Shown here: in pieces, positions 14,006 through 23,453 of the stretch
Layout of the letters: every line of letters begins with the position of its first letter
How positions within the stretch are numbered: position 1 is the stretch's first letter
Assembly: GCA_051880495.1 (NCBI GenBank)
Contig: JBJEOB010000155.1
Span: 1 to 29,813 of the forward strand
Reading direction: 5' to 3'
Length of the DNA: 29,813 nucleotides
Origin: MGBC120314 sp051880495
Lineage (GTDB): Bacteria; Bacillota; Clostridia; Lachnospirales; Lachnospiraceae
The notes under the pieces: model-generated
Databases searched by the model: none
Seen by the model: the letters and a program-made list of their open reading frames with translations, nothing else
What the model was told of the DNA's origin: nothing
Position numbers and translations under genes: made by a program

Positions 14006-16078
14006 ATGTTAAAGGTTTCAGAAAAAATTGTTAAATACCGTTTCCTTATATTATTTTTAAGTATTGTCCTTCTGATTCCGGCTGGAATAGGTTTCGTTAA
14101 TTTAAAAGTCAATTATGACATTTTATATTATCTTCCGGATGATATAGAAACCATGCAGGGTCAGGACATTCTTATGGAAGAATTCGGAAAAGGTGCTTAT
14201 GGCATGTTTGTCTGTGAAAATATGAACAGTGCACAGGCAATCAGCATGGCAGAACAGATTAAAAAAATAGACCATGTTGCACAGGTAATCAGCTTTGATG
14301 ACCTGACAAACGGCTCTGTTCCTAAGGAACTGCTTCCCGACTCAGTAAAAGATATCTTTTTCTCGGAAAATAACAATGCGGTTCTTATGTTTATTTTCTT
14401 TGATACAACAAGCTCCGCGGATGAGACGATGGCAGGCATCGAGGAAATAAGAAAAATAGCCGGCAAACAGTGCTTCTTATCAAGTATGTCCTCAATAGCA
14501 ACCGACACGAAAAATCTTGTCGAGAGCGAAATGATGATATACACAACCATAGCCGTCATTCTATGTATGCTAGTTCTGGGAATAACAACAGATTCATTTA
14601 TGCTTCCGGTACTCTTTATGCTAAGCATCGGAATGGCGATTATTTACAACCTTGGAACCAATTTTATCCAGGGAGAAATTTCATATATAACAATGGCCCT
14701 CGTTGCAATCCTGCAGCTTGGTGTAACAATGGATTACTCGATTTTCCTTTATCACAGTTATAAGGAAGCACAGGAAGAATATCCTGAAAAGAAAGAAGCA
14801 ATGGCACATGCAATTGCTGCTACAATTACATCAGTAACCGGCTCGTCACTGACAACAATTGCAGGTTTTTTAGCAATGTGTTTCATGTCATTTACATTGG
14901 GCATGGATATGGGCATAGTAATGGCAAAGGGTGTCGTATTTGGAGTTATATGCTGTGTTACGGTTCTTCCTTCTCTGATTTTAATTTTTGATAAGGCAAT
15001 TACCAAAACAGCACATAAAGCGCTCACCATTAAAACAGAAAAAATTACCCGGTTCATTACAAAGCACTACATTGCATTTGCAGTTTTAATGGTTGTTATG
15101 TGGATTCCTGCAATATATGGCAATAATCATGTAAATGTCTACTATAAGTTAGACGAAAGCCTTCCTGTTTCACTTCCGAGCCGCCAGGCAAACATAAAAC
15201 TGGAAGAGAATTTTAATATGAATTCTGTATCCATGGTTCTGGTTAGTTCAGACCTGTCCTCAAAGGATACAAAAAATCTGCTTGATGAACTTAATGAAGT
15301 TGAGGGTATTGAATTTTCATTAGGACTGGATTCATTTGTCGGCTCAATGATACCTGAAGAATTGATTCCCGACGAAATCCGAAGCAAGCTTAACAGCGAC
15401 AATTGGAAACTTCTTCTTGTTTCTTCCGCTTATCAGGTTGCAACTGATGAAATTAACGAACAGTGTGAAGAACTGGAATCAATTATAAAGCGATATGATC
15501 CGCATGGCATGCTGGTCGGCGAAGCTGCTGCAACCAAGGACCTTGTAAGAATTACCAACCATGATTTTAACATAGTAAGCATAGTTAGTATCGGGGCAAT
15601 ATTTGTACTTATATTTATAGTATTGAAATCAGCAATACTTCCAATAGTTCTTGTTCTTGTAATTGAATTTGCAATCTATGTAAATATGGGAACCGCATTT
15701 TATATGGGAACAACGCTGCCTTTCATTGCATCTGTCTGTGTTGGAACAATCCAGCTTGGTGCTACCGTTGACTATGCAATACTCATGACAACACGATACA
15801 AGAAGGAACGAATGGCTGGCTGCGACAAGAAGACGGCAATAGAAACTGCATTATCAACATCAATTAACTCTATTTTCTCAAGCGCCCTTGGCTTCTTTGC
15901 CGCAACGGTTGGTGTGGCATTTTATTCGGATGTTGACCTTATAGGTGCAATCTGCATGCTTCTTGCAAGAGGTGCCCTGATGAGTATGGTAATTGTTATC
16001 GTTATGCTGCCAACAATGTTATTTATATTTGATATACTTATTTGCAAAACGACAATAGGAATGACACGTATAAAGTAA
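14006..16078 (+). CDS. MMPL/RND-superfamily exporter
   Basis: A 690-residue protein with the duplicated RND/MMPL plan: one N-terminal membrane segment (11-31), an extracytoplasmic loop of about 140 residues, five further segments, and the same arrangement again in the second half. Each half has the conserved ion-relay motif, LGVTMDYSIFLYHSYKE (D243) and LGATVDYAILMTTRYKKE (D589). Such proteins use the proton gradient to export lipids, peptides or drugs; the substrate here is unknown. AGGAGGAG precedes the ATG. It is first in a two-gene operon with the heptad-repeat protein and is controlled by the TetR operators. Confidence 0.93.
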   Translation: MLKVSEKIVKYRFLILFLSIVLLIPAGIGFVNLKVNYDILYYLPDDIETMQGQDILMEEFGKGAYGMFVCENMNSAQAISMAEQIKKIDHVAQVISFDDLTNGSVPKELLPDSVKDIFFSENNNAVLMFIFFDTTSSADETMAGIEEIRKIAGKQCFLSSMSSIATDTKNLVESEMMIYTTIAVILCMLVLGITTDSFMLPVLFMLSIGMAIIYNLGTNFIQGEISYITMALVAILQLGVTMDYSIFLYHSYKEAQEEYPEKKEAMAHAIAATITSVTGSSLTTIAGFLAMCFMSFTLGMDMGIVMAKGVVFGVICCVTVLPSLILIFDKAITKTAHKALTIKTEKITRFITKHYIAFAVLMVVMWIPAIYGNNHVNVYYKLDESLPVSLPSRQANIKLEENFNMNSVSMVLVSSDLSSKDTKNLLDELNEVEGIEFSLGLDSFVGSMIPEELIPDEIRSKLNSDNWKLLLVSSAYQVATDEINEQCEELESIIKRYDPHGMLVGEAAATKDLVRITNHDFNIVSIVSIGAIFVLIFIVLKSAILPIVLVLVIEFAIYVNMGTAFYMGTTLPFIASVCVGTIQLGATVDYAILMTTRYKKERMAGCDKKTAIETALSTSINSIFSSALGFFAATVGVAFYSDVDLIGAICMLLARGALMSMVIVIVMLPTMLFIFDILICKTTIGMTRIK

Positions 16079-16100
16079 ATATAAAATGGAGGGATTTATT

Positions 16101-18242
16101 ATGAAGAATTGGAAGAAAATTATATCATGCGCTTTGGTTGCCACATTAGTGATTACCGGCATGACCGGTGTTTTTGACAAAAAGGTTGTATCTGCCCAGG
16201 AAACTGAAATAGCTGTTTTAGAGGATACCATAAATCAGGTCACAAACGAAACCGGAATGGTACTTCACAGCCTTACTTCATGCAAAAATGAAACCGTTTT
16301 TGTCATCCTTGATGATAATGGCGAAATGGAAAAAACAATTGTCAGCAATACTTTAAAAAATTCCAAGGGCGAGAAAACTCTTACAGATTTCTCCACGCTT
16401 GATAATATCAGGGTTGTAAAGGGCGATTCTGAATGTACAAAAAATGATAGCGGAAATATTGAATGGAAAACAAATGGCAGTGACGTCTACTATCAGGGTA
16501 CAACCACCAAGGAACTTCCCATAACCGTACATATTAAGTATGAACTTGACGGAAAACCCGTTTCGGCAGAGGAATTGTCCGGTGCAACAGGCCACTTAAA
16601 AATGACATTTTCATATGAAAACAATGCCAAAAAGGATGTATTGATTGACGGCAAAAACTGTACCATCTATCAGCCATTTACATTAGTTTCAGGTCTTGTT
16701 CTGGATAATAACAAGGCAGTTAATGTTACCGTTACAAACGGAGAAGCGATTGACAGCGGTGAAACGACCATGGTATTTGGCCTTGCTATGCCGGGGCTTA
16801 AAGAAAGCCTTGGAATTGATAATATAAAAGATATAGATATTCCTGAGGAAGTAGTAATCGAAGCAGATGTCGTTGATTTCTCACTTATGATGTCACTTAC
16901 AATCGCTTCAAACAATGCACTTGAAAAATTAGGTCTTGACGGAATTGATACCCTCGATGATTTAAAAAATGATATGGATAAGCTTAAGGATGGAATATGT
17001 GATATTGAAGATGGCGCAACACAGTTGTCTGATGGCGTCGTAAAATTATCTGATGGAACCGGAACTCTGTCAAATGGCGTAGACGAACTAAACAGCGGTG
17101 CAGCAGAATTAAAAGATGGTGCCTATAAGCTTGCAGATGGTGCAAGTGCGTTAAATGACGGTGCCAATCAGTTAAGGGACGGCCTTGGTTCCTTAAAGAA
17201 CAGCGCACCTGCATTAGTAGATGGAGTCGGACAGCTTACATCAGGAGCAGACCAGCTTGCTGCCGGCATTTCACAGATTACGTCAAACAATGATGCTCTT
17301 AACCTTGGAGCTGCCGGTCTTACAGATGGACTTGCACAGCTTAACAGCGCATTAACAGATGAGAATGCGACAAACAGCTTATCTGCTCTTATACAGGGTT
17401 CAGACATTTTCAATGAAGGTCTTGGTAATGCAGCCGCCGGACTTAATGCCATAAAATCCGGTTATAACTACAGCGAAGGCGAGCTCGCAGCAATGATTGG
17501 AGGTCTGGAAGCATACTCTTTGGCACTTATGGATAATCCTGATACTGCTGCCTACGGAACATATATAAATGTTTTGATTAACACTTATAAAGGCTTATAT
17601 GATAATACCGCTACTGCAGCAGATGGTGTAAATACCCTTAACAACAGTTACGCACAAATTGATGGCGGAATCGACAGTTTAGCCGGCAGCATTTCACAGA
17701 CCGCCGGTGCAGTCGGCCGGTTATATGCAGGTTCAGCACAGCTGCAGACAGGCATTACTTCATACACTGCAGGTGTAAACAGTGTGGCACAGGGAATCAG
17801 TACTGTTGATTCCGGATTAAACTCACTTAACAGCATGGTTCCTACACTTGTTAACGGAATCAATCAGCTATCCGACGGTGCAAATGCCCTGGCAGACGGT
17901 TCTCTTGAATTAAAGAACGGTTCAAGCAGTCTCGCCGGCGGAACCGATAAACTGACAAGCGGCACCGGCGATTTAAAAAATGGTGTGAGCGACCTTGTAA
18001 ACGGTGTATCAGAACTATTAGACGGCAGTGTAGAATTAAAGGATGGCGTTATAAAATATGATAACGAGGGAATAAACAAATTGTACGACGTTGTAAATGA
18101 TTCACTGACAACTTATTATGACCGCCTCATGGCAGTTTCAGATTTTGCCAAAGAATATAAGAGTTTTTCCGGATGTGAAAATGGAATTGAATCCAGTGTC
18201 AGATTCATATATAAGACCGGTGAAATTAAAAAAGCCAAATAA
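16101..18242 (+). CDS. secreted Leu/Gly heptad-repeat (YhgE/Pip-like) protein
   Basis: A 713-residue protein with a signal peptide (cleavage likely after V-V-S-A32). Residues 290-420 and 530-660 carry many heptads of the form L-x-x-G-x-x-x-L (for example LKDGAYKLADGASALNDGAN), the repeat recognised as the X-X-X-Leu-X-X-Gly family and common in YhgE/Pip proteins. It should form a long helical rod. No C-terminal membrane anchor is seen, unlike YhgE/Pip. The ATG at 16101 is chosen because TGGAGGG precedes it; an upstream ATG at 16086 overlaps that site. The gene follows the exporter by 22 bases, suggesting it works with it across the envelope. Confidence 0.88.
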   Translation: MKNWKKIISCALVATLVITGMTGVFDKKVVSAQETEIAVLEDTINQVTNETGMVLHSLTSCKNETVFVILDDNGEMEKTIVSNTLKNSKGEKTLTDFSTLDNIRVVKGDSECTKNDSGNIEWKTNGSDVYYQGTTTKELPITVHIKYELDGKPVSAEELSGATGHLKMTFSYENNAKKDVLIDGKNCTIYQPFTLVSGLVLDNNKAVNVTVTNGEAIDSGETTMVFGLAMPGLKESLGIDNIKDIDIPEEVVIEADVVDFSLMMSLTIASNNALEKLGLDGIDTLDDLKNDMDKLKDGICDIEDGATQLSDGVVKLSDGTGTLSNGVDELNSGAAELKDGAYKLADGASALNDGANQLRDGLGSLKNSAPALVDGVGQLTSGADQLAAGISQITSNNDALNLGAAGLTDGLAQLNSALTDENATNSLSALIQGSDIFNEGLGNAAAGLNAIKSGYNYSEGELAAMIGGLEAYSLALMDNPDTAAYGTYINVLINTYKGLYDNTATAADGVNTLNNSYAQIDGGIDSLAGSISQTAGAVGRLYAGSAQLQTGITSYTAGVNSVAQGISTVDSGLNSLNSMVPTLVNGINQLSDGANALADGSLELKNGSSSLAGGTDKLTSGTGDLKNGVSDLVNGVSELLDGSVELKDGVIKYDNEGINKLYDVVNDSLTTYYDRLMAVSDFAKEYKSFSGCENGIESSVRFIYKTGEIKKAK

Positions 18243-18244
18243 TT

Positions 18245-18319
18245 AAAGTTTATCCTTCGGACTGCACAAAATTTATTGGAGAAGAAATAAATTTTGTGCA
18301 ATCTGAAGAAGAAAACTTT
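18245..18319. terminator. long hairpin between convergent genes
   Basis: GCACAAAATTTATT (18264-18277) pairs perfectly with 18286-18299; TTCGGA/TCTGAA and an outer AAAGTTT/AAACTTT extend the structure to about 75 bases. It lies between the convergent heptad-protein and antiporter genes and is probably a bidirectional terminator, although neither side has a long T-run directly after the stem. Confidence 0.6.
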
Positions 18320-18338
18320 ATTATTGGGCTCATATTAT

Positions 18339-19517
18339 TTACTCAAGCTCAGGTCCCCTTGAAATTGATAATTTTAAAAGGACCGGTGTTGCCAGTGCAG
18401 AAACAATTACTGTAAGAACGATGGCAGGAAGGATGGCAGGGTCAATCATTCCTGCATTGATTCCCTTCTGTGCCACCATAAGTGCGACCTCACTTCGGGC
18501 AACCATACCGATACCAACGACAAGTGACTGATGGAAGCTCATGCCACAGAATTTTGCGCCAACACCACAGCCGATGATTTTTGAGATAATCGCAAATACA
18601 ACCAGAATAAGTGCAAATACAAGCAGCTGCATATTCATTGTCTTTAAATCAGTTTTCATGCCGACACTTGCGAAGAAGATTGGCGTGAAAATTATGTATG
18701 AGGCAACGGTTACCTTCTTGGCAATAAACTGGCGTGACTTGGCTATGTTACAGAGGATAAGTCCCGCAAAAAATGCTCCTGTAATATCTGCAACACCAAA
18801 GAATGTTTCGGCACAGTATGCCATTAAAAAACAGAATGCCAGCGCCCAGATTGCAACTCTTCTGCTGTGCCAGTGTTTTTTGGAAATGTATTTAAACAGC
18901 TTGTTAAATACGAATCCGACAGCAAGAACAAATACAAAGAAGAGAATTATTTTTACAACTACCATAAGGACATTTCCGGTACCTGATGAAAGTCCGGTAA
19001 GTACGGATAAAACTACGATACCGATGATATCATCAATAAGTGCTGCACTAAGGAGTGTTGTGCCTGTTCTTGTCTTAATCTTGCCCATCTCATTCAGCGT
19101 TTCAACCGTGATGCTTACTGAAGTTGCTGCAAATACAGAACCCACAAATGCGCCCTTTAACACATTATATGTATTAAACTCCATGTGGAAAAAGAAGAAA
19201 TATAATGCACCACACATGATAAGCGGTACCGTAACACCCATGATTGCGACAACACATGCCTGCAGTCCTGTGTGCTTTAATTCCTCAATGTCAGTATCAA
19301 TACCCGCCGTGAACATCAGCATGATAACACCGATTTCTGCTGCCTTTACAATAAAATCGGTACTTTCAAGAAGTCCGAGTCCGCTCGGCCCAAGAATTAT
19401 ACCTGCAAGAAGCGCTCCGACTACCTGTGGCATATGAACCTTCTCGCTTACAATTCCAAGCAGCTTTGTTGATATTAATATAACTGCAATTAACAATAAA
19501 AATGTATACGATTCCAT
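18339..19517 (-). CDS. CPA2 family cation/proton antiporter
   Basis: A 392-residue membrane protein with about twelve segments. The N-terminus (HMPQVVGALLAGIILGPSGLG) and the LSAALIDDIIGIVVLS segment with the D162-D163 pair are diagnostic of CPA2 monovalent cation/proton antiporters such as NapA and KefB relatives; the double aspartate points to electrogenic exchange. No C-terminal TrkA-N domain is present. The ATG at 19515-19517 has AGAGGG upstream; the longer reading from a TTG would begin inside that site. The promoter is at 19553-19580. It faces the MMPL operon convergently. Confidence 0.93.
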   Translation of the reverse strand: MESYTFLLLIAVILISTKLLGIVSEKVHMPQVVGALLAGIILGPSGLGLLESTDFIVKAAEIGVIMLMFTAGIDTDIEELKHTGLQACVVAIMGVTVPLIMCGALYFFFFHMEFNTYNVLKGAFVGSVFAATSVSITVETLNEMGKIKTRTGTTLLSAALIDDIIGIVVLSVLTGLSSGTGNVLMVVVKIILFFVFVLAVGFVFNKLFKYISKKHWHSRRVAIWALAFCFLMAYCAETFFGVADITGAFFAGLILCNIAKSRQFIAKKVTVASYIIFTPIFFASVGMKTDLKTMNMQLLVFALILVVFAIISKIIGCGVGAKFCGMSFHQSLVVGIGMVARSEVALMVAQKGINAGMIDPAILPAIVLTVIVSALATPVLLKLSISRGPELE

Positions 19518-19552
19518 AAAAAAAACCCTCTTTCTTTTTTTCAACGTTTATC

Positions 19553-19580
19553 ATTATAACATTGAAACTAAAATACTCAA
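19553..19580 (-). promoter_or_regulatory. antiporter promoter
   Basis: Minus-strand TTGAGT (19575-19580), 16-bp spacer, TATAAT (19553-19558) preceded by TG one base upstream, so both -35 and extended -10 features are present. The leader to 19517 is about 30 bases. Confidence 0.7.
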
Positions 19581-19604
19581 GGGATTTTTATATTTTTTAT
19601 GTGC

Positions 19605-21230
19605 TTAATCAAATACAACTCCGGTAGGCTTAAAATTTTCAATCTCAAACACATGTCCCGTCTGTTCATATTCAACCCAGTGACCATTATATAAAATGAA
19701 CCGGCGTTTTCTCTCATCGCCCTCTTTATAGTTAAAGGCCTCTGTTGACTTCGCACCCTGCTCCATTTTTTCAAAAGCTTCTATAAAATCCTCCGCACTA
19801 ATCGGTGCATCCGAAATATTAAGCTCATGGTGCTCAGATAGTCCTTTAACGCACAAAAACGGCATATGGTTTCGTGTCACGTCATCCTCTTCCAGTCCCG
19901 AATTATAACCATGGTCTGCCATGACAATAATTACCGAATTGTCATAAATACCAAACTCCTTCAGTTTATAAAGGAATTTATCAGTTACCGTAAATGATGC
20001 CTCTATACTGCTTTTATAATCCGCATTATCATCAGATTCCACATTTTTATTCAGATACCATGGCACATGTGCACCTTCAAGATGGATAAACTTAAACCAT
20101 TTTGGCAAATCCTTTAAAATTCCGTTTTCTGACATGCTCTGATACAGCACCTCATTTTCAAGTACATATGGAGCATATCCCTTTACGGTAAAAAACTGGT
20201 AGCATATTGATAGATTAAAATTACAAAATCTCTTCAAATCAAACAACGCATATCTGTATCCTGCCAGTTTTATCATACAACTGGCTGCACCGCGAAAATA
20301 TGTCATCTGACGCTTCACGTTATATACATTTTCAAATCTGTCTGCCAGAGTACGAACAGATGGAACCTCTGTCGTATACATTCCAAGCCTGTAATCATTT
20401 GCTTCAAAATAATCAAAAAGCGGTGAGTCGGTGTATGCATTTCTGCGGTATTCCTCAAAATCACCGCCCTCGTACCATCTTCCCGAGAAAAGATAGCTCA
20501 GTGCATATGCTGTTGTCGGATATGAACCGACCGTATTTCTGTAGAAGGTAAATCCGTCAAACATTTCCCTGTATTCTTCATTCTCTGACAAAACCATGTC
20601 AGCGCCCTCTGAGCTTACCGCATCCAGAACCAGAATAATAAAATTCTTATCATTTGAAAATTCATACTGATGGTCAAAAGTCACACATACCTCTTCATCA
20701 GCATATTTTTTTGACTGAAAATGAAGTGTAAAAATTGTAACAGTAAACATGGCAATCATCACACAACAGACAAAACGTATTGCAAAAAGAAAACTGTCAC
20801 GTTTCACGCGCTTATACAGCAAAATGACAATAACACTGACTACAATCACGGCCGCAATCGATTTAATTCTTCCTGCCATCATACTGTTCCAGTCAATTTC
20901 CTCGCCGTTTAATACCGGCAGGTCATTAACAAGAAACGTGCCCTGGATATAAGTAACAAAATATGCAATAACGTATGCTGCAAAACACACGTTATAAAAC
21001 TTCTCATTTATAATCCATGCAAGGCCAAATGCAATAATACTGCACACTACTCCCACAAGAAACAGCGGAATTATAACCTGTAATACCTTATCTGCTCCAA
21101 ATGTAAAATCCGCCTTGTTTATGTAATACATTTCAAGTACGCCATAAATAAAAAACAGGAAATTCATTGCCACAGATATTATAATTGTTGTTTTAACGAC
21201 ATTTCCATCAGGAACTCTCTTTATTTTCAT
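19605..21230 (-). CDS. membrane-bound sulfatase/LTA-synthase-like enzyme (alkaline phosphatase superfamily)
   Basis: A 541-residue protein with five N-terminal membrane segments (about 12-37, 48-72, 80-100, 122-140, 148-170) and an extracytoplasmic catalytic domain from about 190. Motifs of the alkaline-phosphatase superfamily are visible: NFIILVLDAVSS (metal ligand D203), SYPTTAYALSYLFSG (T239/T240 candidate nucleophile), HLEGAHVPWY (H383, H388) and VIIVMADHGYN (D439, H440). Relatives transfer phosphoglycerol or phosphoethanolamine onto polymers or cleave sulfate esters outside the cell. The substrate here cannot be told. Its start overlaps the stop of the 195-residue membrane partner by four bases. 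Confidence 0.87.
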   Translation of the reverse strand: MKIKRVPDGNVVKTTIIISVAMNFLFFIYGVLEMYYINKADFTFGADKVLQVIIPLFLVGVVCSIIAFGLAWIINEKFYNVCFAAYVIAYFVTYIQGTFLVNDLPVLNGEEIDWNSMMAGRIKSIAAVIVVSVIVILLYKRVKRDSFLFAIRFVCCVMIAMFTVTIFTLHFQSKKYADEEVCVTFDHQYEFSNDKNFIILVLDAVSSEGADMVLSENEEYREMFDGFTFYRNTVGSYPTTAYALSYLFSGRWYEGGDFEEYRRNAYTDSPLFDYFEANDYRLGMYTTEVPSVRTLADRFENVYNVKRQMTYFRGAASCMIKLAGYRYALFDLKRFCNFNLSICYQFFTVKGYAPYVLENEVLYQSMSENGILKDLPKWFKFIHLEGAHVPWYLNKNVESDDNADYKSSIEASFTVTDKFLYKLKEFGIYDNSVIIVMADHGYNSGLEEDDVTRNHMPFLCVKGLSEHHELNISDAPISAEDFIEAFEKMEQGAKSTEAFNYKEGDERKRRFILYNGHWVEYEQTGHVFEIENFKPTGVVFD

Positions 21231-21814
21231 ATACCCTGCTGCACCTGTCCTTTTGAATATTTCTTTTCCAGCTCATCAATTTCTGTTGTCATCTTCACGA
21301 TTCCGGTCTGAGGAAGCATATATTTCTTGCCGTTTTTTTCAAGGAAACGGTATGCTATCATGAAGGACAACTCGTCAAAATTGGTTAAGAACCTGTCATT
21401 TATCTGCCTGATACATTCCTCCACAGAATAGAAAGAGCCTATGTCTGTCGATGAAAAAATCTCATCAAAATTGTCCAGGCATACTTGCTTCTGATACTCA
21501 AAATCTGAAGAAATATTCTGTATGTTAAACGCTTTGATATATGCCCTGAGCCAGCCGGTTTCACTATTGTACCACTCACTTTCGGAATTATATGTACGAT
21601 TCATGTCGGCAAAAACTGTAAACGCATTAACGAGTTCGTCATAAAATGCCGTGTCCTCAAATCCGGCAAGACTTAATGCAATAGCAGTAAAAAATATCAA
21701 TAAAAGAATCCACAATATCTTATCAAGCAAAATATTCTTATATTCAATTGCAGCTTTCCTTTTAAAAGGAAACAGCACTATAAAAACCGCAACCAGCGCC
21801 AGAACTATAAACAT
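21227..21814 (-). CDS. membrane protein of unknown function, partner of the sulfatase-like enzyme
   Basis: A 195-residue protein with two N-terminal membrane segments (about 2-17 and 31-51) and an acidic, aromatic-rich domain (55-195) that should face outside. I do not recognise the family. The ATG at 21812-21814 lies 7 bases after AGGAG; an earlier ATG of the extended frame lacks this spacing. Its stop overlaps the start of the sulfatase-like gene by ATGA, so the two proteins are made in step and probably act together at the cell envelope. No promoter is obvious in the short gap after the malQ terminator. Confidence 0.75.
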   Translation of the reverse strand: MFIVLALVAVFIVLFPFKRKAAIEYKNILLDKILWILLLIFFTAIALSLAGFEDTAFYDELVNAFTVFADMNRTYNSESEWYNSETGWLRAYIKAFNIQNISSDFEYQKQVCLDNFDEIFSSTDIGSFYSVEECIRQINDRFLTNFDELSFMIAYRFLEKNGKKYMLPQTGIVKMTTEIDELEKKYSKGQVQQGI

Positions 21815-21890
21815 ATGCATTCTCCTAAAGCTTAATAACAAGGCAATTGTAACACATGAGTGTGCAGTTTTCAATTGATATTACTTCAGT

Positions 21891-21922
21891 AAAAAAGCAG
21901 GGCTACATATCGGTAGTCCTGC
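21891..21922 (-). terminator. terminator of the maltodextrin-type operon
   Basis: Arms GCAGGGCTAC (21897-21906) and GTAGTCCTGC (21913-21922), nine Watson-Crick pairs plus one mismatch, 6-base loop, followed on the minus strand by TTTTTT (21891-21896). It begins 10 bases after the malQ stop. Confidence 0.88.
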
Positions 21923-21931
21923 CTTCTATAA

Positions 21932-23425
21932 TTAAATTCGACCATAAAGCTTTGTCATATCTTTGATTCTTGCCGCCAATTCATCTGATAACTGCTGCTT
22001 TGTAACTCTCCACTGCCAGTTACCACCAAGTGTGGACGGCTTATTCATCCGGGCTTCATTGGACAGCCCCAGGTAATCCTGCATAGGTATGATGCAAAGC
22101 CTTGAAACGCTCCGCATTGTTGCTCGAATCAGTACATCTATTATCTCGGTGTCAGAAGATTTAGTATCAGCAAAGTATCTTCTTACATTATTGCGCTCTT
22201 CCTGCGTAATTTCACTCCACCAGCCCGCCAGAGTTTCATTGTCATGCGTTCCGGTATATACAACAGAATTGATTGTATAATTGTGTGGCAGATAATCATT
22301 GGCACTTCCGGAATCTCTGGAGTCAAATGCAAATTCAATCACCTTCATGCCGGGAAAGCCTGTGGTTTTAACCAGATTGCGAACGGAATCCGTGACAAAC
22401 CCAAGGTCTTCTGCAATGATTTCCCGCTTTCCAAGTTTTGCTTCTATTTTTTCAAACAGCTCAATACCCGGACCTTTCTCCCAGTGGCCATTCTTCGCAG
22501 AAGTGTCACCGTAAGGAATGGAATAATACTCATCAAATCCTCTGAAATGGTCAATCCGGACAATATCGTATATATTAAAGCAATAATTCATCCGGGATAT
22601 CCACCACTCATATCCTGTTGCTTTATGATAATCCCAGTTATACAGCGGATTGCCCCATAACTGGCCGTCTTCTGAAAATCCATCCGGCGGACAACCGGCA
22701 ACCGCAACAGGAACATTGTCCTCATTAAACTGGAACAGCTTACAACCCGCCCAGACGTCGGCACTGTCATATGCAACATAAATCGGAATATCACCAATGA
22801 TTTTTATGCCCTTGTCATTGGCGTATTTCTTAAGCTTCATCCATTGTTCGAAGAAGATATACTGAACAAACAGCCAGAATTCAACATCATAATAACATTC
22901 TTTTCTGTAGTAATCCATTGAATATCCATAACGTTTACGGATATCCTCCGGCCACTCATGCCATGGCTTTTGTTCAAATCTGGACTTTAACGCCATAAAC
23001 AGCGCATAATCGTAAACCCAGTAATCATTCTTCTTAAGATACTCATGAAAATGGACATCATCATTTATCCTGCTGTTTTCATAAGCTTTACGAAGGAGCT
23101 TAAATCTCTCATCATATATTTTTTTATATTCAACTTTTTTCGGATTCCTGCCAAAGTCCGCCTTATCGCACTCTGCCTTCGTTATCCATCCACGTTCAAT
23201 CAGATCCTCAAGATCAATAAAATACGGATTACCGGCAAAGGTTGAAAAAGACTGATATGGTGAATCACCAAAACTTGTTGGTCCCATAGGTAGAATCTGC
23301 CAGTATTTCTGACCCGCATCACAAAGCCAGTCTACAAATTCATATGCTTCCTTTGAAAAACAACCTATTCCATATGGAGAGGGAAGACTGCTGATTGCTA
23401 ATAACACACCTGATGCTCTACTCAT
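21932..23425 (-). CDS. malQ: 4-alpha-glucanotransferase (amylomaltase, GH77)
   Basis: A 497-residue GH77 enzyme that moves alpha-1,4-glucan segments between maltodextrins in the cytoplasm. Signatures are complete: SRASGVLLAISSLPSPYGIG at the start, PYQSFSTFAGNPYFIDL (56-72), nucleophile D292 in VRIDHFRGFDEYY, acid/base E339 in IIAEDLGFVT, and D395 in TGTHDNETLAGWW. Length is normal for the short bacterial form. AGGAGG lies about 12 bases before the ATG. It is the last gene of the binding protein-permease-permease-LacI-MalQ unit, 28 bases after the regulator, so imported sugar is most likely a maltooligosaccharide. Confidence 0.97.
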   Translation of the reverse strand: MSRASGVLLAISSLPSPYGIGCFSKEAYEFVDWLCDAGQKYWQILPMGPTSFGDSPYQSFSTFAGNPYFIDLEDLIERGWITKAECDKADFGRNPKKVEYKKIYDERFKLLRKAYENSRINDDVHFHEYLKKNDYWVYDYALFMALKSRFEQKPWHEWPEDIRKRYGYSMDYYRKECYYDVEFWLFVQYIFFEQWMKLKKYANDKGIKIIGDIPIYVAYDSADVWAGCKLFQFNEDNVPVAVAGCPPDGFSEDGQLWGNPLYNWDYHKATGYEWWISRMNYCFNIYDIVRIDHFRGFDEYYSIPYGDTSAKNGHWEKGPGIELFEKIEAKLGKREIIAEDLGFVTDSVRNLVKTTGFPGMKVIEFAFDSRDSGSANDYLPHNYTINSVVYTGTHDNETLAGWWSEITQEERNNVRRYFADTKSSDTEIIDVLIRATMRSVSRLCIIPMQDYLGLSNEARMNKPSTLGGNWQWRVTKQQLSDELAARIKDMTKLYGRI

Positions 23426-23453
23426 TTATATCTTCATCCTCCTATTTTTGTCT

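Noticed and set aside
16990..18060. Possible tandem DNA repeats in the heptad-protein gene
   Set aside because: The periodicity is in the protein (Leu/Gly heptads); the codons vary, so it is not a DNA-level tandem repeat or CRISPR-like array.
18541..19437. 298-codon open frame on the plus strand
   Set aside because: It lies entirely antisense to the antiporter gene, is serine/threonine/isoleucine-rich as mirror frames are, and has no family signature.
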